This document shows positions 32,577 to 41,059 of a stretch of DNA of 64,000 nucleotides, one piece after another (within the stretch, counting starts at the first letter, position 1; each line of letters begins with the position of its first letter). The notes beneath the pieces were generated by a model. It had not been told where the DNA came from, did not search any database, and worked only from the letters and a program-made list of their open reading frames with translations. The translations under genes and the position numbers were made by a program. The DNA is from CBDDDW01 sp965226805 (GTDB taxonomy: Bacteria; Chloroflexota; Dehalococcoidia; Lucifugimonadales; JAGWBF01), in assembly GCA_965226805.1 (NCBI GenBank), contig CBDDDW010000015.1, positions 1 through 64,000 of the forward strand. Reading direction: 5' to 3'.

Positions 32577-33143
32577 ATGACGGTTAACTTCGGAGACCTA
32601 AAAAAAGGGTTGGCTATAGAGCTGGAAGGGCAGCCTTACGAGGTGGTTGACTACGAGCGGCATAAGATGCAGCAGAGAGCCCCTGTCACGCGCCTAAAGC
32701 TGCGGAACCTCAAGGACGGCAAGATGATTGAACGGACCTTCCAGAACTACACCACAGAGTTCTCCCTGGCCAGGGTAGAGGACAGGCCCGCTCAATACCT
32801 CTATACCGACGGCCACTTCTACAACTTCATGGACATGGAAACTTATGAACAGTACCAGATCACCAGAGAACAGCTGGGCTCCGCTACCAACTACCTTAAG
32901 GAAAACAACGTAATCGAGCTGATCTACTACAAAGAAAACATTATCAATGTACGCCTGCCGACCTTCGTGGAGCTAGAGGTGGTGGAGACGCCGCCGGGGT
33001 TCAAGGGAGATACGGCCCAAGGCGCCACCAAGCCGGCGACTATGGACACGGGGCTCATCATACAGGTTCCACTTTTTGTCAGCACTGGGGAGAAGATCAA
33101 GGTCGATACACGGAGCGGCGATTACATCGAACGCGCCGGGTAA
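32577..33143 (+). CDS. efp: Translation elongation factor P
   Basis: EF-P relieves ribosome stalling at polyproline. The 188-residue protein has three beta-barrel domains, with AGGAGGTAAG before the ATG. The domain I loop reads HKMQQRAPVTRLKL. Where E. coli has Lys34 in KPGKGQAF, this protein has Gln33 followed by Arg34. Known modifiable tips are Lys or Arg, so the site would be Arg34, or the factor may work unmodified. No modification enzyme is in the window. Confidence 0.95.
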   Translation: MTVNFGDLKKGLAIELEGQPYEVVDYERHKMQQRAPVTRLKLRNLKDGKMIERTFQNYTTEFSLARVEDRPAQYLYTDGHFYNFMDMETYEQYQITREQLGSATNYLKENNVIELIYYKENIINVRLPTFVELEVVETPPGFKGDTAQGATKPATMDTGLIIQVPLFVSTGEKIKVDTRSGDYIERAG

Positions 33144-33191
33144 GGTCCTCATTTTTATTCTGACTGAGAGGTAGGCAGGGGACGGCGAAGA

Positions 33192-34430
33192 ATGGCGGTG
33201 TTCACGGTAACCCAGGTTTCGCGGTACGTCAAAGAGTCGCTGGAGCTGGACCCTCTTCTGGCGGACCTATGGGTAAGCGGGGAGATCTCAAACCTTCACA
33301 CCGCCCCATCGGGCCATCATTACTTCACCATCAAGGATTCCCAGAGCCAGCTCCGTGCGGTGATGTTCAAGGGGGGACGCGGAGAGGAGCTGCTACTCAG
33401 CGGCAGCCTGGTAACGGCCCACGGACGGATCTCACTTTACGAAGCCCGGGGCGATATGCAATTCATCGCCGACCTTGCTACGCCGGAAGGCGCCGGCCCC
33501 CTCTTCCTGGAGCTGGAAAAGCTCAAGATGCGTCTCGACGGAGAGGGGCTATTCGAGGCGTCGCGTAAAAGGCCCCTACCCAGGTTTCCCAGCTGTATCG
33601 GTCTGGTAACATCCCCGTCCGGCGCGGTGCTGGACGACATCCGAAACGTGCTAGGGCGGCGCTATCCCCTGGTGGAGGTACTGCTGGCTCCCGCCCAGGT
33701 CCAAGGGGAGCAGGCCGCCCTCGAGATCGTATCCGCGATCCGGATGATTAACCAGGACAACCGGCCCGACTTGATGATTCTCGCCCGAGGAGGCGGCTCC
33801 TTAGAGGAGCTCTGGCCTTTTAACGAGGAAGTCGTGGCGCGGGCCATATACGCCAGCCGCATTCCAGTGGTTAGCGCCGTCGGCCACGAAAAGGACTTCA
33901 CCATCGCCGACTACGTGGCCGACGTAAGGGCGCCCACACCATCGGCCGCTGCGGAACTGGTTGTCCCAGACGCCGCGGCCCTGCTGCAAGAGGCGCGAGC
34001 GGCCGGCGATGGCATGTTCCGCGCATTCTCCTATCTCATTTCTTCCCGCTCCCGGGAAGTGGACACCATCGCTCACCACCTATGGAACATCGCCCCGGAC
34101 ATAGACACCCTGCGCCGGAACGTGGATGACCTGGCGAAAGCCGCCTCCGGCTCGCTGACGATCTGGTTCTCCCGCTGGTATGACCGCCTGGATGAATTTG
34201 GCCAGCGCCTCAAGATCCTCGAGCCGGCCTCTATCTTGGACAGGGGCTACGCGATACTGCAAAAGAGCTCTAACCGCCACGTAGTCTCCAGCAAGAAAGA
34301 TGTGGCGACAGGAGAAGAGCTTGCGGCGACTGTCAGCGACGGATCCTTCCCCGTAACCGTGGGCAGCTCTACCCGGAAGCGACGCCCTGGGACCCCAAAG
34401 CCCGAGAGGGCTGGAGCACGCCTGATTTAG
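33192..34430 (+). CDS. xseA: Exodeoxyribonuclease VII large subunit
   Basis: XseA is the catalytic subunit of exonuclease VII, which degrades single-stranded DNA. The 412-residue protein starts with an OB-fold (VSGEISNLHTAPSGHHYFTI), then the catalytic core with IGLVTSPSGAVLDDI, RRYPLVEVLLAPAQVQGEQA, LILARGGGSLEELWPFNEE and VISAVGHEKDFTIADYVADVRAPTPSAAAE-like segments, all strongly conserved. The C-terminal helical part is followed by a basic tail. The small subunit is 1.2 kb downstream, separated by a hydrolase gene. Confidence 0.96.
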   Translation: MAVFTVTQVSRYVKESLELDPLLADLWVSGEISNLHTAPSGHHYFTIKDSQSQLRAVMFKGGRGEELLLSGSLVTAHGRISLYEARGDMQFIADLATPEGAGPLFLELEKLKMRLDGEGLFEASRKRPLPRFPSCIGLVTSPSGAVLDDIRNVLGRRYPLVEVLLAPAQVQGEQAALEIVSAIRMINQDNRPDLMILARGGGSLEELWPFNEEVVARAIYASRIPVVSAVGHEKDFTIADYVADVRAPTPSAAAELVVPDAAALLQEARAAGDGMFRAFSYLISSRSREVDTIAHHLWNIAPDIDTLRRNVDDLAKAASGSLTIWFSRWYDRLDEFGQRLKILEPASILDRGYAILQKSSNRHVVSSKKDVATGEELAATVSDGSFPVTVGSSTRKRRPGTPKPERAGARLI

Positions 34431-34493
34431 GCACCCTTATCCAGAACCGGGAAATGCCTCCCTCACCGCGATGGCGTAGAGGAGCCGTGACCA

Positions 34494-35414
34494 ATTAAAA
34501 GCGGCTATCTGGACACACCGGAAGGCCAGGTCCACTATCTGGAGGAAGGACAGGGGGGGCCGGTCCTGCTCCTCCACCAGTCCCCGCGCTCCGCCCGTAT
34601 GTTTCTTAAACTGATCCCTCTCCTGTCGAAGGAGTATCGAGTTGTCGCCATAGACATGCTAGGCTATGGCGACTCCGCTCCGCCTCCGGGCGAGGGGGAC
34701 GCCATCATGGCTCTGGCGCAGAACGTTGTTCATGTTCTGGATGCGCTGGAGATAGAGAAGGTCCACCTATACGCTTTGCATACCGGGTCAGTCGTAGCAG
34801 TGGAAGCGGCAGCCGCATGGCCGGAGAGGATCGGGACGCTTATCCTCTATGCCTTCAGTGTGTTGGACGAGGCGGACCTTCAGATCAATCGGGATAACGC
34901 CAAAATGATAACTTCAAAGTTCCAGTCATCCCCCGACGGGTCTCACCTTACGGCACTCTGGGTAACTGCCTACGGCTATGCTCTGAGGTATTTGATGCAG
35001 ACGGCGAATCGCCCCTCCGTAGACTGGCACAAAGAACCAGAATCACTTACCAGCCCCGTCTTTCATCCCACCCCAGCGCGGGGTCCTGAGCAGTTCCTCA
35101 CGCCGGAGATGATACGGTTCATTGACGATTGGGTGGTCGACGCTTTGCGGTGCAAAGAAACGATGAAACCCGTTTACGCATCCCTCTACCGCGACACCAA
35201 GAAGCCGCTTCCCCACATCAAAGCCCCGACCCTCCATATCGAGCCCGGCAGTCCTTACGAGGTCTATTTCAACCTGCGAGGCGGCAGGGCGGCGGAGTTG
35301 ATCCCCAACTGCGAAAACATCGTCTTGCCCGGTGGCGACGATAACGTCGCAGAGTTCAATCCCAAGTTGCTGGCGGATGCGATGTTGGACTGGCTACGAA
35401 TCCACCCCCTATGA
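34494..35414 (+). CDS. Alpha/beta hydrolase with a His at the nucleophile position
   Basis: The fold is clear, but the start is not. The first in-frame ATG (34599) cuts off the conserved beginning; the frame extends upstream as IKSGYLDTPEGQVHYLEEGQ and is open from 34491. An ATT at 34494 has GGAG 9 bases upstream. Alternatively, a GTG at 34487 would join if one T of the TT pair at 34495-34496 were removed. Motifs are LLLHQSPRSARMF (oxyanion side), AIDMLGYGDSAPPP and VHLYALHTGSVVAVEAAAAWPERI. The last is the nucleophile elbow, with His where GxSxG has Ser. It may not be a typical serine hydrolase. It lies between xseA and xseB. Confidence 0.75.
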   Translation: MKSGYLDTPEGQVHYLEEGQGGPVLLLHQSPRSARMFLKLIPLLSKEYRVVAIDMLGYGDSAPPPGEGDAIMALAQNVVHVLDALEIEKVHLYALHTGSVVAVEAAAAWPERIGTLILYAFSVLDEADLQINRDNAKMITSKFQSSPDGSHLTALWVTAYGYALRYLMQTANRPSVDWHKEPESLTSPVFHPTPARGPEQFLTPEMIRFIDDWVVDALRCKETMKPVYASLYRDTKKPLPHIKAPTLHIEPGSPYEVYFNLRGGRAAELIPNCENIVLPGGDDNVAEFNPKLLADAMLDWLRIHPL

Positions 35415-35674
35415 GGTCGGCCGATCGCGTCGACAAGGACTGCTCACGGTGACGTGTCCGGCACATCTGCAAGCTCTACAGCATTCTTTCGCATCATCTG
35501 CATGTCGCGTTCAATTACATTTCACACGGGTAAGTTTCGCACTGGCTCCGACGTGGGGGCTCTATTTCATGTAGAATGGAGTTGGCTGGCAAGGCTCGTC
35601 GCCTCAAAACTGAAATCGGAAATTTCATCCTCCCGATACGGGACATCGGACACAATAGCTACGGAGACATTATC

Positions 35675-35935
35675 GTGACCCAGGACGGCCCGGATAGGTC
35701 CGAAACCCATGACAAGCTCTCCTTTGAAGAGGCGTTCACGCGGCTGGGAGAGACAACGAAAGCTCTCGAGTCGGGCGGGCTGACCCTGGAAGCGGCAACG
35801 GACCTGTACCAGGAGGGTATGCGCCTGGTGCGCCTTTGTAACCACCTGCTGAGCAGCGCCGAGCTGAAGATAACGCGGCTCAAGGACTCTTACTCCGACG
35901 AATCGTCCGACTCGCCGGCCTGGGAAGATCTGTAG
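35675..35935 (+). CDS. xseB: Exodeoxyribonuclease VII small subunit
   Basis: The GTG at 35675 with GGAG 8 bases upstream gives 86 residues, the usual length; a longer frame to 35576 is unlikely. The XseB pattern is present: LSFEEAFTRLGETTKALESG, LTLEAATDLYQEGMRLVRLC, LLSSAELKITRL. It forms the helical partner of XseA in exonuclease VII. The PHP gene follows one base after its stop. Confidence 0.9.
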   Translation: MTQDGPDRSETHDKLSFEEAFTRLGETTKALESGGLTLEAATDLYQEGMRLVRLCNHLLSSAELKITRLKDSYSDESSDSPAWEDL

Positions 35936-35936
35936 A

Positions 35937-36596
35937 GTGCTGAAAGCAGACCTGCACATGCACACTCATTTCTCCCACGACTCTGGCGCACCCTCCAAGT
36001 CCATCGTGGAGCGGTGCATCAAGACAGGCGTGAACTGCATCGCCGTCACCGACCACAACAATATCCGTGGCGCCCTGGAGGTGCGCAGCATCGCCCCTTT
36101 CCAGGTCATTATCGGTGAGGAGATAAAGAGCTCGGCGGGGGATATCATAGGCCTGTTCCTCGAAGAGGAGATTCCCAGGGGGCTCTCACCTCAGGAAACG
36201 GTGGAGGCGATCAAGTCTCAGGGAGGGCTGGTGATGGTGCCTCACCCTTTCGACCGCCTCCGGCCCTCAGCCATCAAGTACGAAGCATTAAAAGAGATCC
36301 TTCCTAAAGTGGATATCATGGAGGCCTTCAACGCCCATAATCTCCTTATGCGGGACAACGACAGGGCCGAGAAATTCAGTCGGGACCACGATCTGGTAGC
36401 CGCCGCCGTCAGCGACTCCCACACTCCTCTGGAGCTGGGGCGCACATTTATGGAGATGCCGGAATTCGATGGTACCCCAGAAGGATTCAAACGGTCTCTC
36501 CTCCAGGCGAGGCTGGTGAAGAAGAGGGCTAACCATGTCCTTCGCTTCACTACCGTCTACATAAAGCTGAGGAGGCTCCTTCGCCTTCATGCTTAA
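35937..36596 (+). CDS. PHP-domain phosphoesterase
   Basis: A GTG start gives 219 residues. PHP metal motifs are KADLHMHTHFSHDSG, CIAVTDHNN, VIIGEEIKS, VMVPHPFDR and VAAAVSDSHTPLELG, so the metal site looks complete. Proteins of this type hydrolyse small phosphoesters such as nucleotides; the exact substrate is not clear. The next gene starts within its last codons, so it is coupled to the formyltransferase-like gene. Confidence 0.88.
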   Translation: MLKADLHMHTHFSHDSGAPSKSIVERCIKTGVNCIAVTDHNNIRGALEVRSIAPFQVIIGEEIKSSAGDIIGLFLEEEIPRGLSPQETVEAIKSQGGLVMVPHPFDRLRPSAIKYEALKEILPKVDIMEAFNAHNLLMRDNDRAEKFSRDHDLVAAAVSDSHTPLELGRTFMEMPEFDGTPEGFKRSLLQARLVKKRANHVLRFTTVYIKLRRLLRLHA

Positions 36597-37386
36597 CGTC
36601 GGGTGGTTCTCCACGGGAAGGGGCGAGGGCTCACTGGGCCTGCTGCGGTTCGTGCAGGACCAGATTCTCGGCGGCGAGCTTGACGCCCGAATTCAGTTCG
36701 TGTTCAGCAACCGAGAGCCGGGAGAGGCCGAAGGCAGCGACGGATTCTTCCGGCAGGTCAAGCGCTATGACCTCCCCCTGTACCATCTCTCCTCACAGAA
36801 ATTTCGGAAAAGACTGGGCGGTTCTTTCGCGGATCACCGTCTGGAGTACGACCGAGAAGTGATGGAGCTTCTCAATCCCTTCACCCCCGACGTGGTCGTA
36901 TTGGCCGGGTATATGCTCATCGTTGGTCGGGAGATGTGCCACCGCTACAAGATGCTGAACCTTCATCCGGCGTTGCCGACGGGGCCCATCGGCACCTGGC
37001 AGGAAGTCATATGGACCCTGATTGAGTCAAGGGCGCAAGTGACTGGAGCGATGGTCCATCTGGTCACCGAGGATGTTGATAGAGGCCCGGTGGTCAGCTA
37101 CTTTACGGTACCGATAGTTGGAGGAGCCTTCGACAGCTGCTGGCAAGAGATCGAAGGACAGTCCTCTTCGGAGCTAAAGGCCGCCTACGGCGACGACCTG
37201 CAGCTGTTCCGTCTCATACGCCAGGAGGAGTACAGGCGGGAGCCACACCTCATAGTGGCTACCCTTGATGCGCTTGCGAGAGGGGCCGTCGAAGTGCGCG
37301 GCGGGCGGATTCTTGATGCCACCGGCAGCTCCGTAGAGGGGCACTGTGTGGACAGAGAGATAGAGGCGGCGATTGGCTTCAGCTAG
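36589..37386 (+). CDS. Formyltransferase-like protein (PurN fold)
   Basis: This 265-residue protein overlaps the PHP gene by 8 bases. The formyltransferase core shows VVVLAGYMLIVGREMC, LNLHPALPTGPIGTWQEVIW and GAMVHLVTEDVDRGPVVSYF, giving the Asn-His-Asp catalytic set of PurN/Fmt enzymes. It is longer than PurN (about 200) because of a C-terminal extension after residue 190, and its N-terminal nucleotide loop (WFSTGRGEGSLGLL) is unusual. It may be a diverged GAR transformylase or act on another amine. It is convergent with clpX and overlaps it by 4 bases. Confidence 0.75.
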   Translation: MLNVGWFSTGRGEGSLGLLRFVQDQILGGELDARIQFVFSNREPGEAEGSDGFFRQVKRYDLPLYHLSSQKFRKRLGGSFADHRLEYDREVMELLNPFTPDVVVLAGYMLIVGREMCHRYKMLNLHPALPTGPIGTWQEVIWTLIESRAQVTGAMVHLVTEDVDRGPVVSYFTVPIVGGAFDSCWQEIEGQSSSELKAAYGDDLQLFRLIRQEEYRREPHLIVATLDALARGAVEVRGGRILDATGSSVEGHCVDREIEAAIGFS

Positions 37387-38708
37387 GCAGATCGCCTGAA
37401 CTCTATGGTTGGCTCAATGCGCTGACCCGTGCCAGTCAGCAGGATGGGAGGTCCCTGGCCGGAGATAGCGTCCTCGTCCACGATGCATCGCTCAATTCCC
37501 TTGACGGACGGAAGCTCGTACATCACGTCCAGCAGAGTATCCTCGATTATGCTGCGCAACCCTCTCGCGCCAGTATTCTGTTTCAATGCTTCGGTCGCAG
37601 CTCTCTCCAGGGCCTTAGGAGTGAAGACCAGCTCCAGGTTGTCCATGCTGAACAGCTGCTGGTATTGCTTTACAATGGCGTTCTTGGGCTCCGTAAGCAC
37701 CCGTATGAGGGAAGGCTGGTCCAGTGCATCCAGGGCTGCCGTGCCCGGCAGGCGGCCCACGATCTCCGGTATGAAGCCGTACTGCAGCAGGTCGTCCGGG
37801 ATCATCTGAAGGAGGATCTGGGAGTGGTCCCCGCTGGACGGCGGGCCGCTCCTGTCTCCGCTGTGCTTGGCCCAGGAGCCGCTGGACTTGAAGCCGAGCC
37901 TGGAACTGCTACTGGAGATGCGTCGGTCGATTATATCGCCCAGCCCCTCGAAAGCGCCGCCGCAGATAAACAGAATGTCGTGGGTCTTGATCTGAAGGAA
38001 CTCGTGATAAGGATGCTTCCGGCCCCCCTGAGGCGGCACATTCGCGACGCACCCCTCGACTATCTTGAGCAGTTCTTGCTGGACGCCTTCACCGGACACA
38101 TCTCTGGTGATTGAGCGGTTGTGGCCCTCTTTCCTTGCAATCTTGTCTATCTCGTCGATGTATATGATGCCCTGCTCCGCCGCGGCTATGTCCCAGTCGG
38201 CCGCTTGAATCAGCCTGAGGAGTATGTTCTCTACATCCTCCCCCACATATCCCGACTCTGTAAGGGATGTGGCGTCGGCAATGGCGAAGGGCACGTCCAG
38301 GATTCTGGCAAGGGTCTGCGCCAGAAGGGTCTTACCGCATCCCGTTGGACCTATGAGCAGGATATTGGTTTTTTGCAGCTCGACATCGGATGCAACGCTC
38401 CGATTCCAGACCCGTTTATAGTGGTTGTAGACGGCGACGCTCAGGGTCTTCTTCGCGCGTTGCTGTCCAATGACGTAGTTGTCCAGCAGCTCTGTCAGCT
38501 GCCTCGGTACCGGAGGCCTGCGCCGCCTAACCTTGGTCCGCCTCGAAGCCGCCGCGGCGTTCTGGTCGATAACCTGTTTGGTGGACCTGACGCACTCGTA
38601 GCAGATAAACACTCTGCCCGGGCCGGCGACCAGACGGTTCGACCTGGTCTCGCCCTTGCCACAGAAGGAACACAGATGACCTGGGGAACTGCCCTTGTTG
38701 TTGGGCAC
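37383..38708 (-). CDS. clpX: ATP-dependent Clp protease ATPase subunit ClpX
   Basis: ClpX unfolds proteins and feeds them to ClpP. The 441-residue protein has the N-terminal zinc domain (CSFCGKG and CYEC pairs), Walker A GPTGCGKTLLAQTLA, Walker B IIYIDEIDKIA, the GYVGEDVEN pore-1 loop, a sensor region GGAFEGLGDIIDRR and the C-terminal domain ending FRRSA. An insert of about 20 residues (SSGSWAKHSGDRSGPPSSGD) follows the IDRR segment. It is the last gene of tig-clpP-clpX. Confidence 0.97.
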   Translation of the reverse strand: MPNNKGSSPGHLCSFCGKGETRSNRLVAGPGRVFICYECVRSTKQVIDQNAAAASRRTKVRRRRPPVPRQLTELLDNYVIGQQRAKKTLSVAVYNHYKRVWNRSVASDVELQKTNILLIGPTGCGKTLLAQTLARILDVPFAIADATSLTESGYVGEDVENILLRLIQAADWDIAAAEQGIIYIDEIDKIARKEGHNRSITRDVSGEGVQQELLKIVEGCVANVPPQGGRKHPYHEFLQIKTHDILFICGGAFEGLGDIIDRRISSSSSRLGFKSSGSWAKHSGDRSGPPSSGDHSQILLQMIPDDLLQYGFIPEIVGRLPGTAALDALDQPSLIRVLTEPKNAIVKQYQQLFSMDNLELVFTPKALERAATEALKQNTGARGLRSIIEDTLLDVMYELPSVKGIERCIVDEDAISGQGPPILLTGTGQRIEPTIEFRRSA

Positions 38709-38744
38709 AGGCTATCTCCGCTGATGAGGATCTAGTGTACGGTC

Positions 38745-39410
38745 TTAACCCTTCTTGGGTTTCTTATCACTGGGTTTCACGTCACTGGGTTTCTGATCGT
38801 TGGCGGTCGCGTCCGCCTGAGGGATTAGGACCTCATCGATAATCCCGTACTCCAGGGCCTGCTCTGCCGACAGATAGTAGTCCCTGTCCGTATCTCGAGC
38901 TATCTTGTCGTAGGTCTGGCCGGTGTGAGTCGACAATATCTGGCGGATCTTGTCCTGCAGGCGTATGATCTCCCGCGCCGCTATCTCGATATCCGACGCC
39001 TGGCCCTGGGCGCCGCCCATGGGTTGATGCATGTGGATCGTGGAGTTAGGCAACGCATACCTTTTTTCCTTTTGCCCCCCACTGAGAAGCACGGTGGCCA
39101 TGCTGGCGGCCATACCCATACAGATCGTGGATACCTGGGGGCGTATCAGCTGCATGGTATCGTAGACCGCAAGCCCCGAGCTAATGACTCCACCGGGGCT
39201 ATTGATGTAGAGGCTTATGTCCTTTTCCGGGTCCTCCCGCTCCAGGAACAGAAGCTGGGCTATGACCACGTTGGCTATGTGGTCGTTGATTGGCGTCCCC
39301 AGGAAGACGATCCTCTCCTTGAGCAAGAGGGAGAAGATGTCGAAGGCCCGCTCCCCTCTAGGGCTGGTTTCTATCACCATAGGTATGATATTATGCGGGT
39401 TCATTACCAC
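38745..39410 (-). CDS. clpP: ATP-dependent Clp protease proteolytic subunit ClpP
   Basis: This 221-residue serine protease has GMAASMATVLLSGG (catalytic Ser), STIHMHQPMGG (His) and DTDRDYYLSAEQALEYGIID (Asp). The start is the GTG at 39410 with AGGAGG 11 bases upstream; an ATG two codons on is equally possible. After the conserved end (VLIPQ) a tail of about 22 residues holds a KPSD repeat and many lysines. It pairs with ClpX downstream and with trigger factor upstream. Confidence 0.97.
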   Translation of the reverse strand: MVMNPHNIIPMVIETSPRGERAFDIFSLLLKERIVFLGTPINDHIANVVIAQLLFLEREDPEKDISLYINSPGGVISSGLAVYDTMQLIRPQVSTICMGMAASMATVLLSGGQKEKRYALPNSTIHMHQPMGGAQGQASDIEIAAREIIRLQDKIRQILSTHTGQTYDKIARDTDRDYYLSAEQALEYGIIDEVLIPQADATANDQKPSDVKPSDKKPKKG

Positions 39411-39483
39411 TTGGGTTGACCTCCTCTAACCCTGACGGCCGTATCGACTGGGCCGCCGTATATCATCGGGCGTAGATACCAAA

Positions 39484-40914
39484 CTAAGGAGGAGACGGCT
39501 CCCCCTCCGTCATGGTCCCCGCCTCCGTTACGGTCTCCTCCTCAGCTGTGGTCTCCTCCACGTCAGTCTCTTCCTCTTGTTGGTCTTCCTCAGGCTGGGA
39601 GGGTTCCTCTTCCCGGGCGACCGCCGAGTCCTCGACTTCCCTCTGGACTATTTCCACGAGGCGCTCAAGCACTTTTCTTTGCAGGATCGCGTTGCCAATC
39701 GAACTCCTCGCATTCTCCGAAGAGAACATCTTACGCAGTCCGTCACCAGACTCACCCGAGTGGGATACCAGATCTTCGATCTGCGTATCTATTTCCTCGT
39801 CGGAGGCCTCGAGCCCCTCGTCTTTGGCCAGCTTGCGCACCACCAGGGCTCGGGTCAGGCGTTCCTGGGCGGCCGGGCGCAAGCTCTCTCTCAGCTCCTC
39901 CTGGGACTTTCCGACGTCCTTCAGATAGGTATCCATGTCCACCCGACGCCTACGAATCGCCTGGAGCTGTTCCTCCAGCATGTGGTCTATCTCTCGATCG
40001 GTGATGAGACCAGGTACCTCTACAGAGGCGCCATTGATGACCTGGGTCAAGGTGTCTTCCTGAAAAGCCCTTTGAGATGCCCTTTCGGCCTGCTGTTTCA
40101 GATCCTCCAGGATGCTTTCCCGAAGGCCTTCCAGGCTCTCATACCCGTCCCCGACGCCCTTGGCAAATTCATCGTCCAGTTCGGGCAGTGCCTTCTCCTT
40201 TATCTCCAGCACCTTGATGTTAAAGCGACACTCTTTTCCTACTATCTTATTGTCGGCGTAGTCCTCAGGTACTTGTAAGGTGAATTCCTTGGAGTCATCC
40301 TTCTTCAAGCCCTCGATATGGACGGAGAAGCCCGGTAAGGGAGATGGGTTATCCTTGTCTGGGATGAACTCGATTCCCCTGTCGTTGGCAACCCTCTTGC
40401 CCTCTATGAAGGCGTCTACATCCAGGTTTACCAGGTCCTTGAACTTCACTGGCCGGTCCACCGGCTCCCAGGGAGCTGAGTTGTAGCGGGTCTGTTCCAG
40501 CACCCCATCGATTTGTTCCTGGGTCACCTCCACCGGCTCAGGCTCCAGGTGAAGACCGCTCAAGTCGCCGAGCTCGACAATAGGCTCGAGGGGCACTACC
40601 GCCTTGAAAGAGAGGGGGTCGATCTCAACCACTTCCACGTCGGGCTCCCCGAAGGCCTCCAAATCCTCTTCCTTGAGGGCCCGGTCAAGGGACTCCTGCA
40701 TAATAAAGTCCAGGCTCTCCCGTACGAGCGCCTCCCTACCCACATAGTTTTCAACGAGGTATCTGGGAGCCTTGCCGGGACGGAAGCCTGGAACGTGGAG
40801 CCGGTTAACGACTCGCCTGTACGATCTATCCAGATAGGGCTCTATATCGTCGGAATCGAACTCAATATTGAGAACGACTTCCCGAGGAGCGGTCTCTTCT
40901 CTGGTGATCTTCAA
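39484..40914 (-). CDS. tig: Trigger factor
   Basis: This is the ribosome-bound chaperone and prolyl isomerase. A TTG start with GGAG upstream gives 476 residues. The N-terminal ribosome-binding domain has HVPGFRPGKAPRYLVENYVG (signature FRPGKAP). The FKBP-like domain covers about 155-240 and the helical C domain follows. The last 45 residues are almost all Glu, Thr and Gln (REEEPSQPEEDQQEEETDVE), an acidic low-complexity tail not found in E. coli. It is first in the tig-clpP-clpX operon, with a promoter at 40935. Confidence 0.95.
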   Translation of the reverse strand: MKITREETAPREVVLNIEFDSDDIEPYLDRSYRRVVNRLHVPGFRPGKAPRYLVENYVGREALVRESLDFIMQESLDRALKEEDLEAFGEPDVEVVEIDPLSFKAVVPLEPIVELGDLSGLHLEPEPVEVTQEQIDGVLEQTRYNSAPWEPVDRPVKFKDLVNLDVDAFIEGKRVANDRGIEFIPDKDNPSPLPGFSVHIEGLKKDDSKEFTLQVPEDYADNKIVGKECRFNIKVLEIKEKALPELDDEFAKGVGDGYESLEGLRESILEDLKQQAERASQRAFQEDTLTQVINGASVEVPGLITDREIDHMLEEQLQAIRRRRVDMDTYLKDVGKSQEELRESLRPAAQERLTRALVVRKLAKDEGLEASDEEIDTQIEDLVSHSGESGDGLRKMFSSENARSSIGNAILQRKVLERLVEIVQREVEDSAVAREEEPSQPEEDQQEEETDVEETTAEEETVTEAGTMTEGEPSPP

Positions 40915-40934
40915 CTACCCACTCCCATACGTTT

Positions 40935-40943
40935 AACCTCAGG
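40935..40943 (-). promoter_or_regulatory. Extended -10 promoter for tig-clpP-clpX
   Basis: The minus strand reads TGGTATAAT, 21 bases before the tig start codon. Confidence 0.55.
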
Positions 40944-41059
40944 GATTATACCATATCACAAGGCCTAGGTTGTGAAAAGTTTCTCTATATCCTATGGGAC
41001 CAGTCCATGCCCCTTGCCCCCGGCGCTAGCCAGGCGTCGATTGACCTGAACGCCATGGC

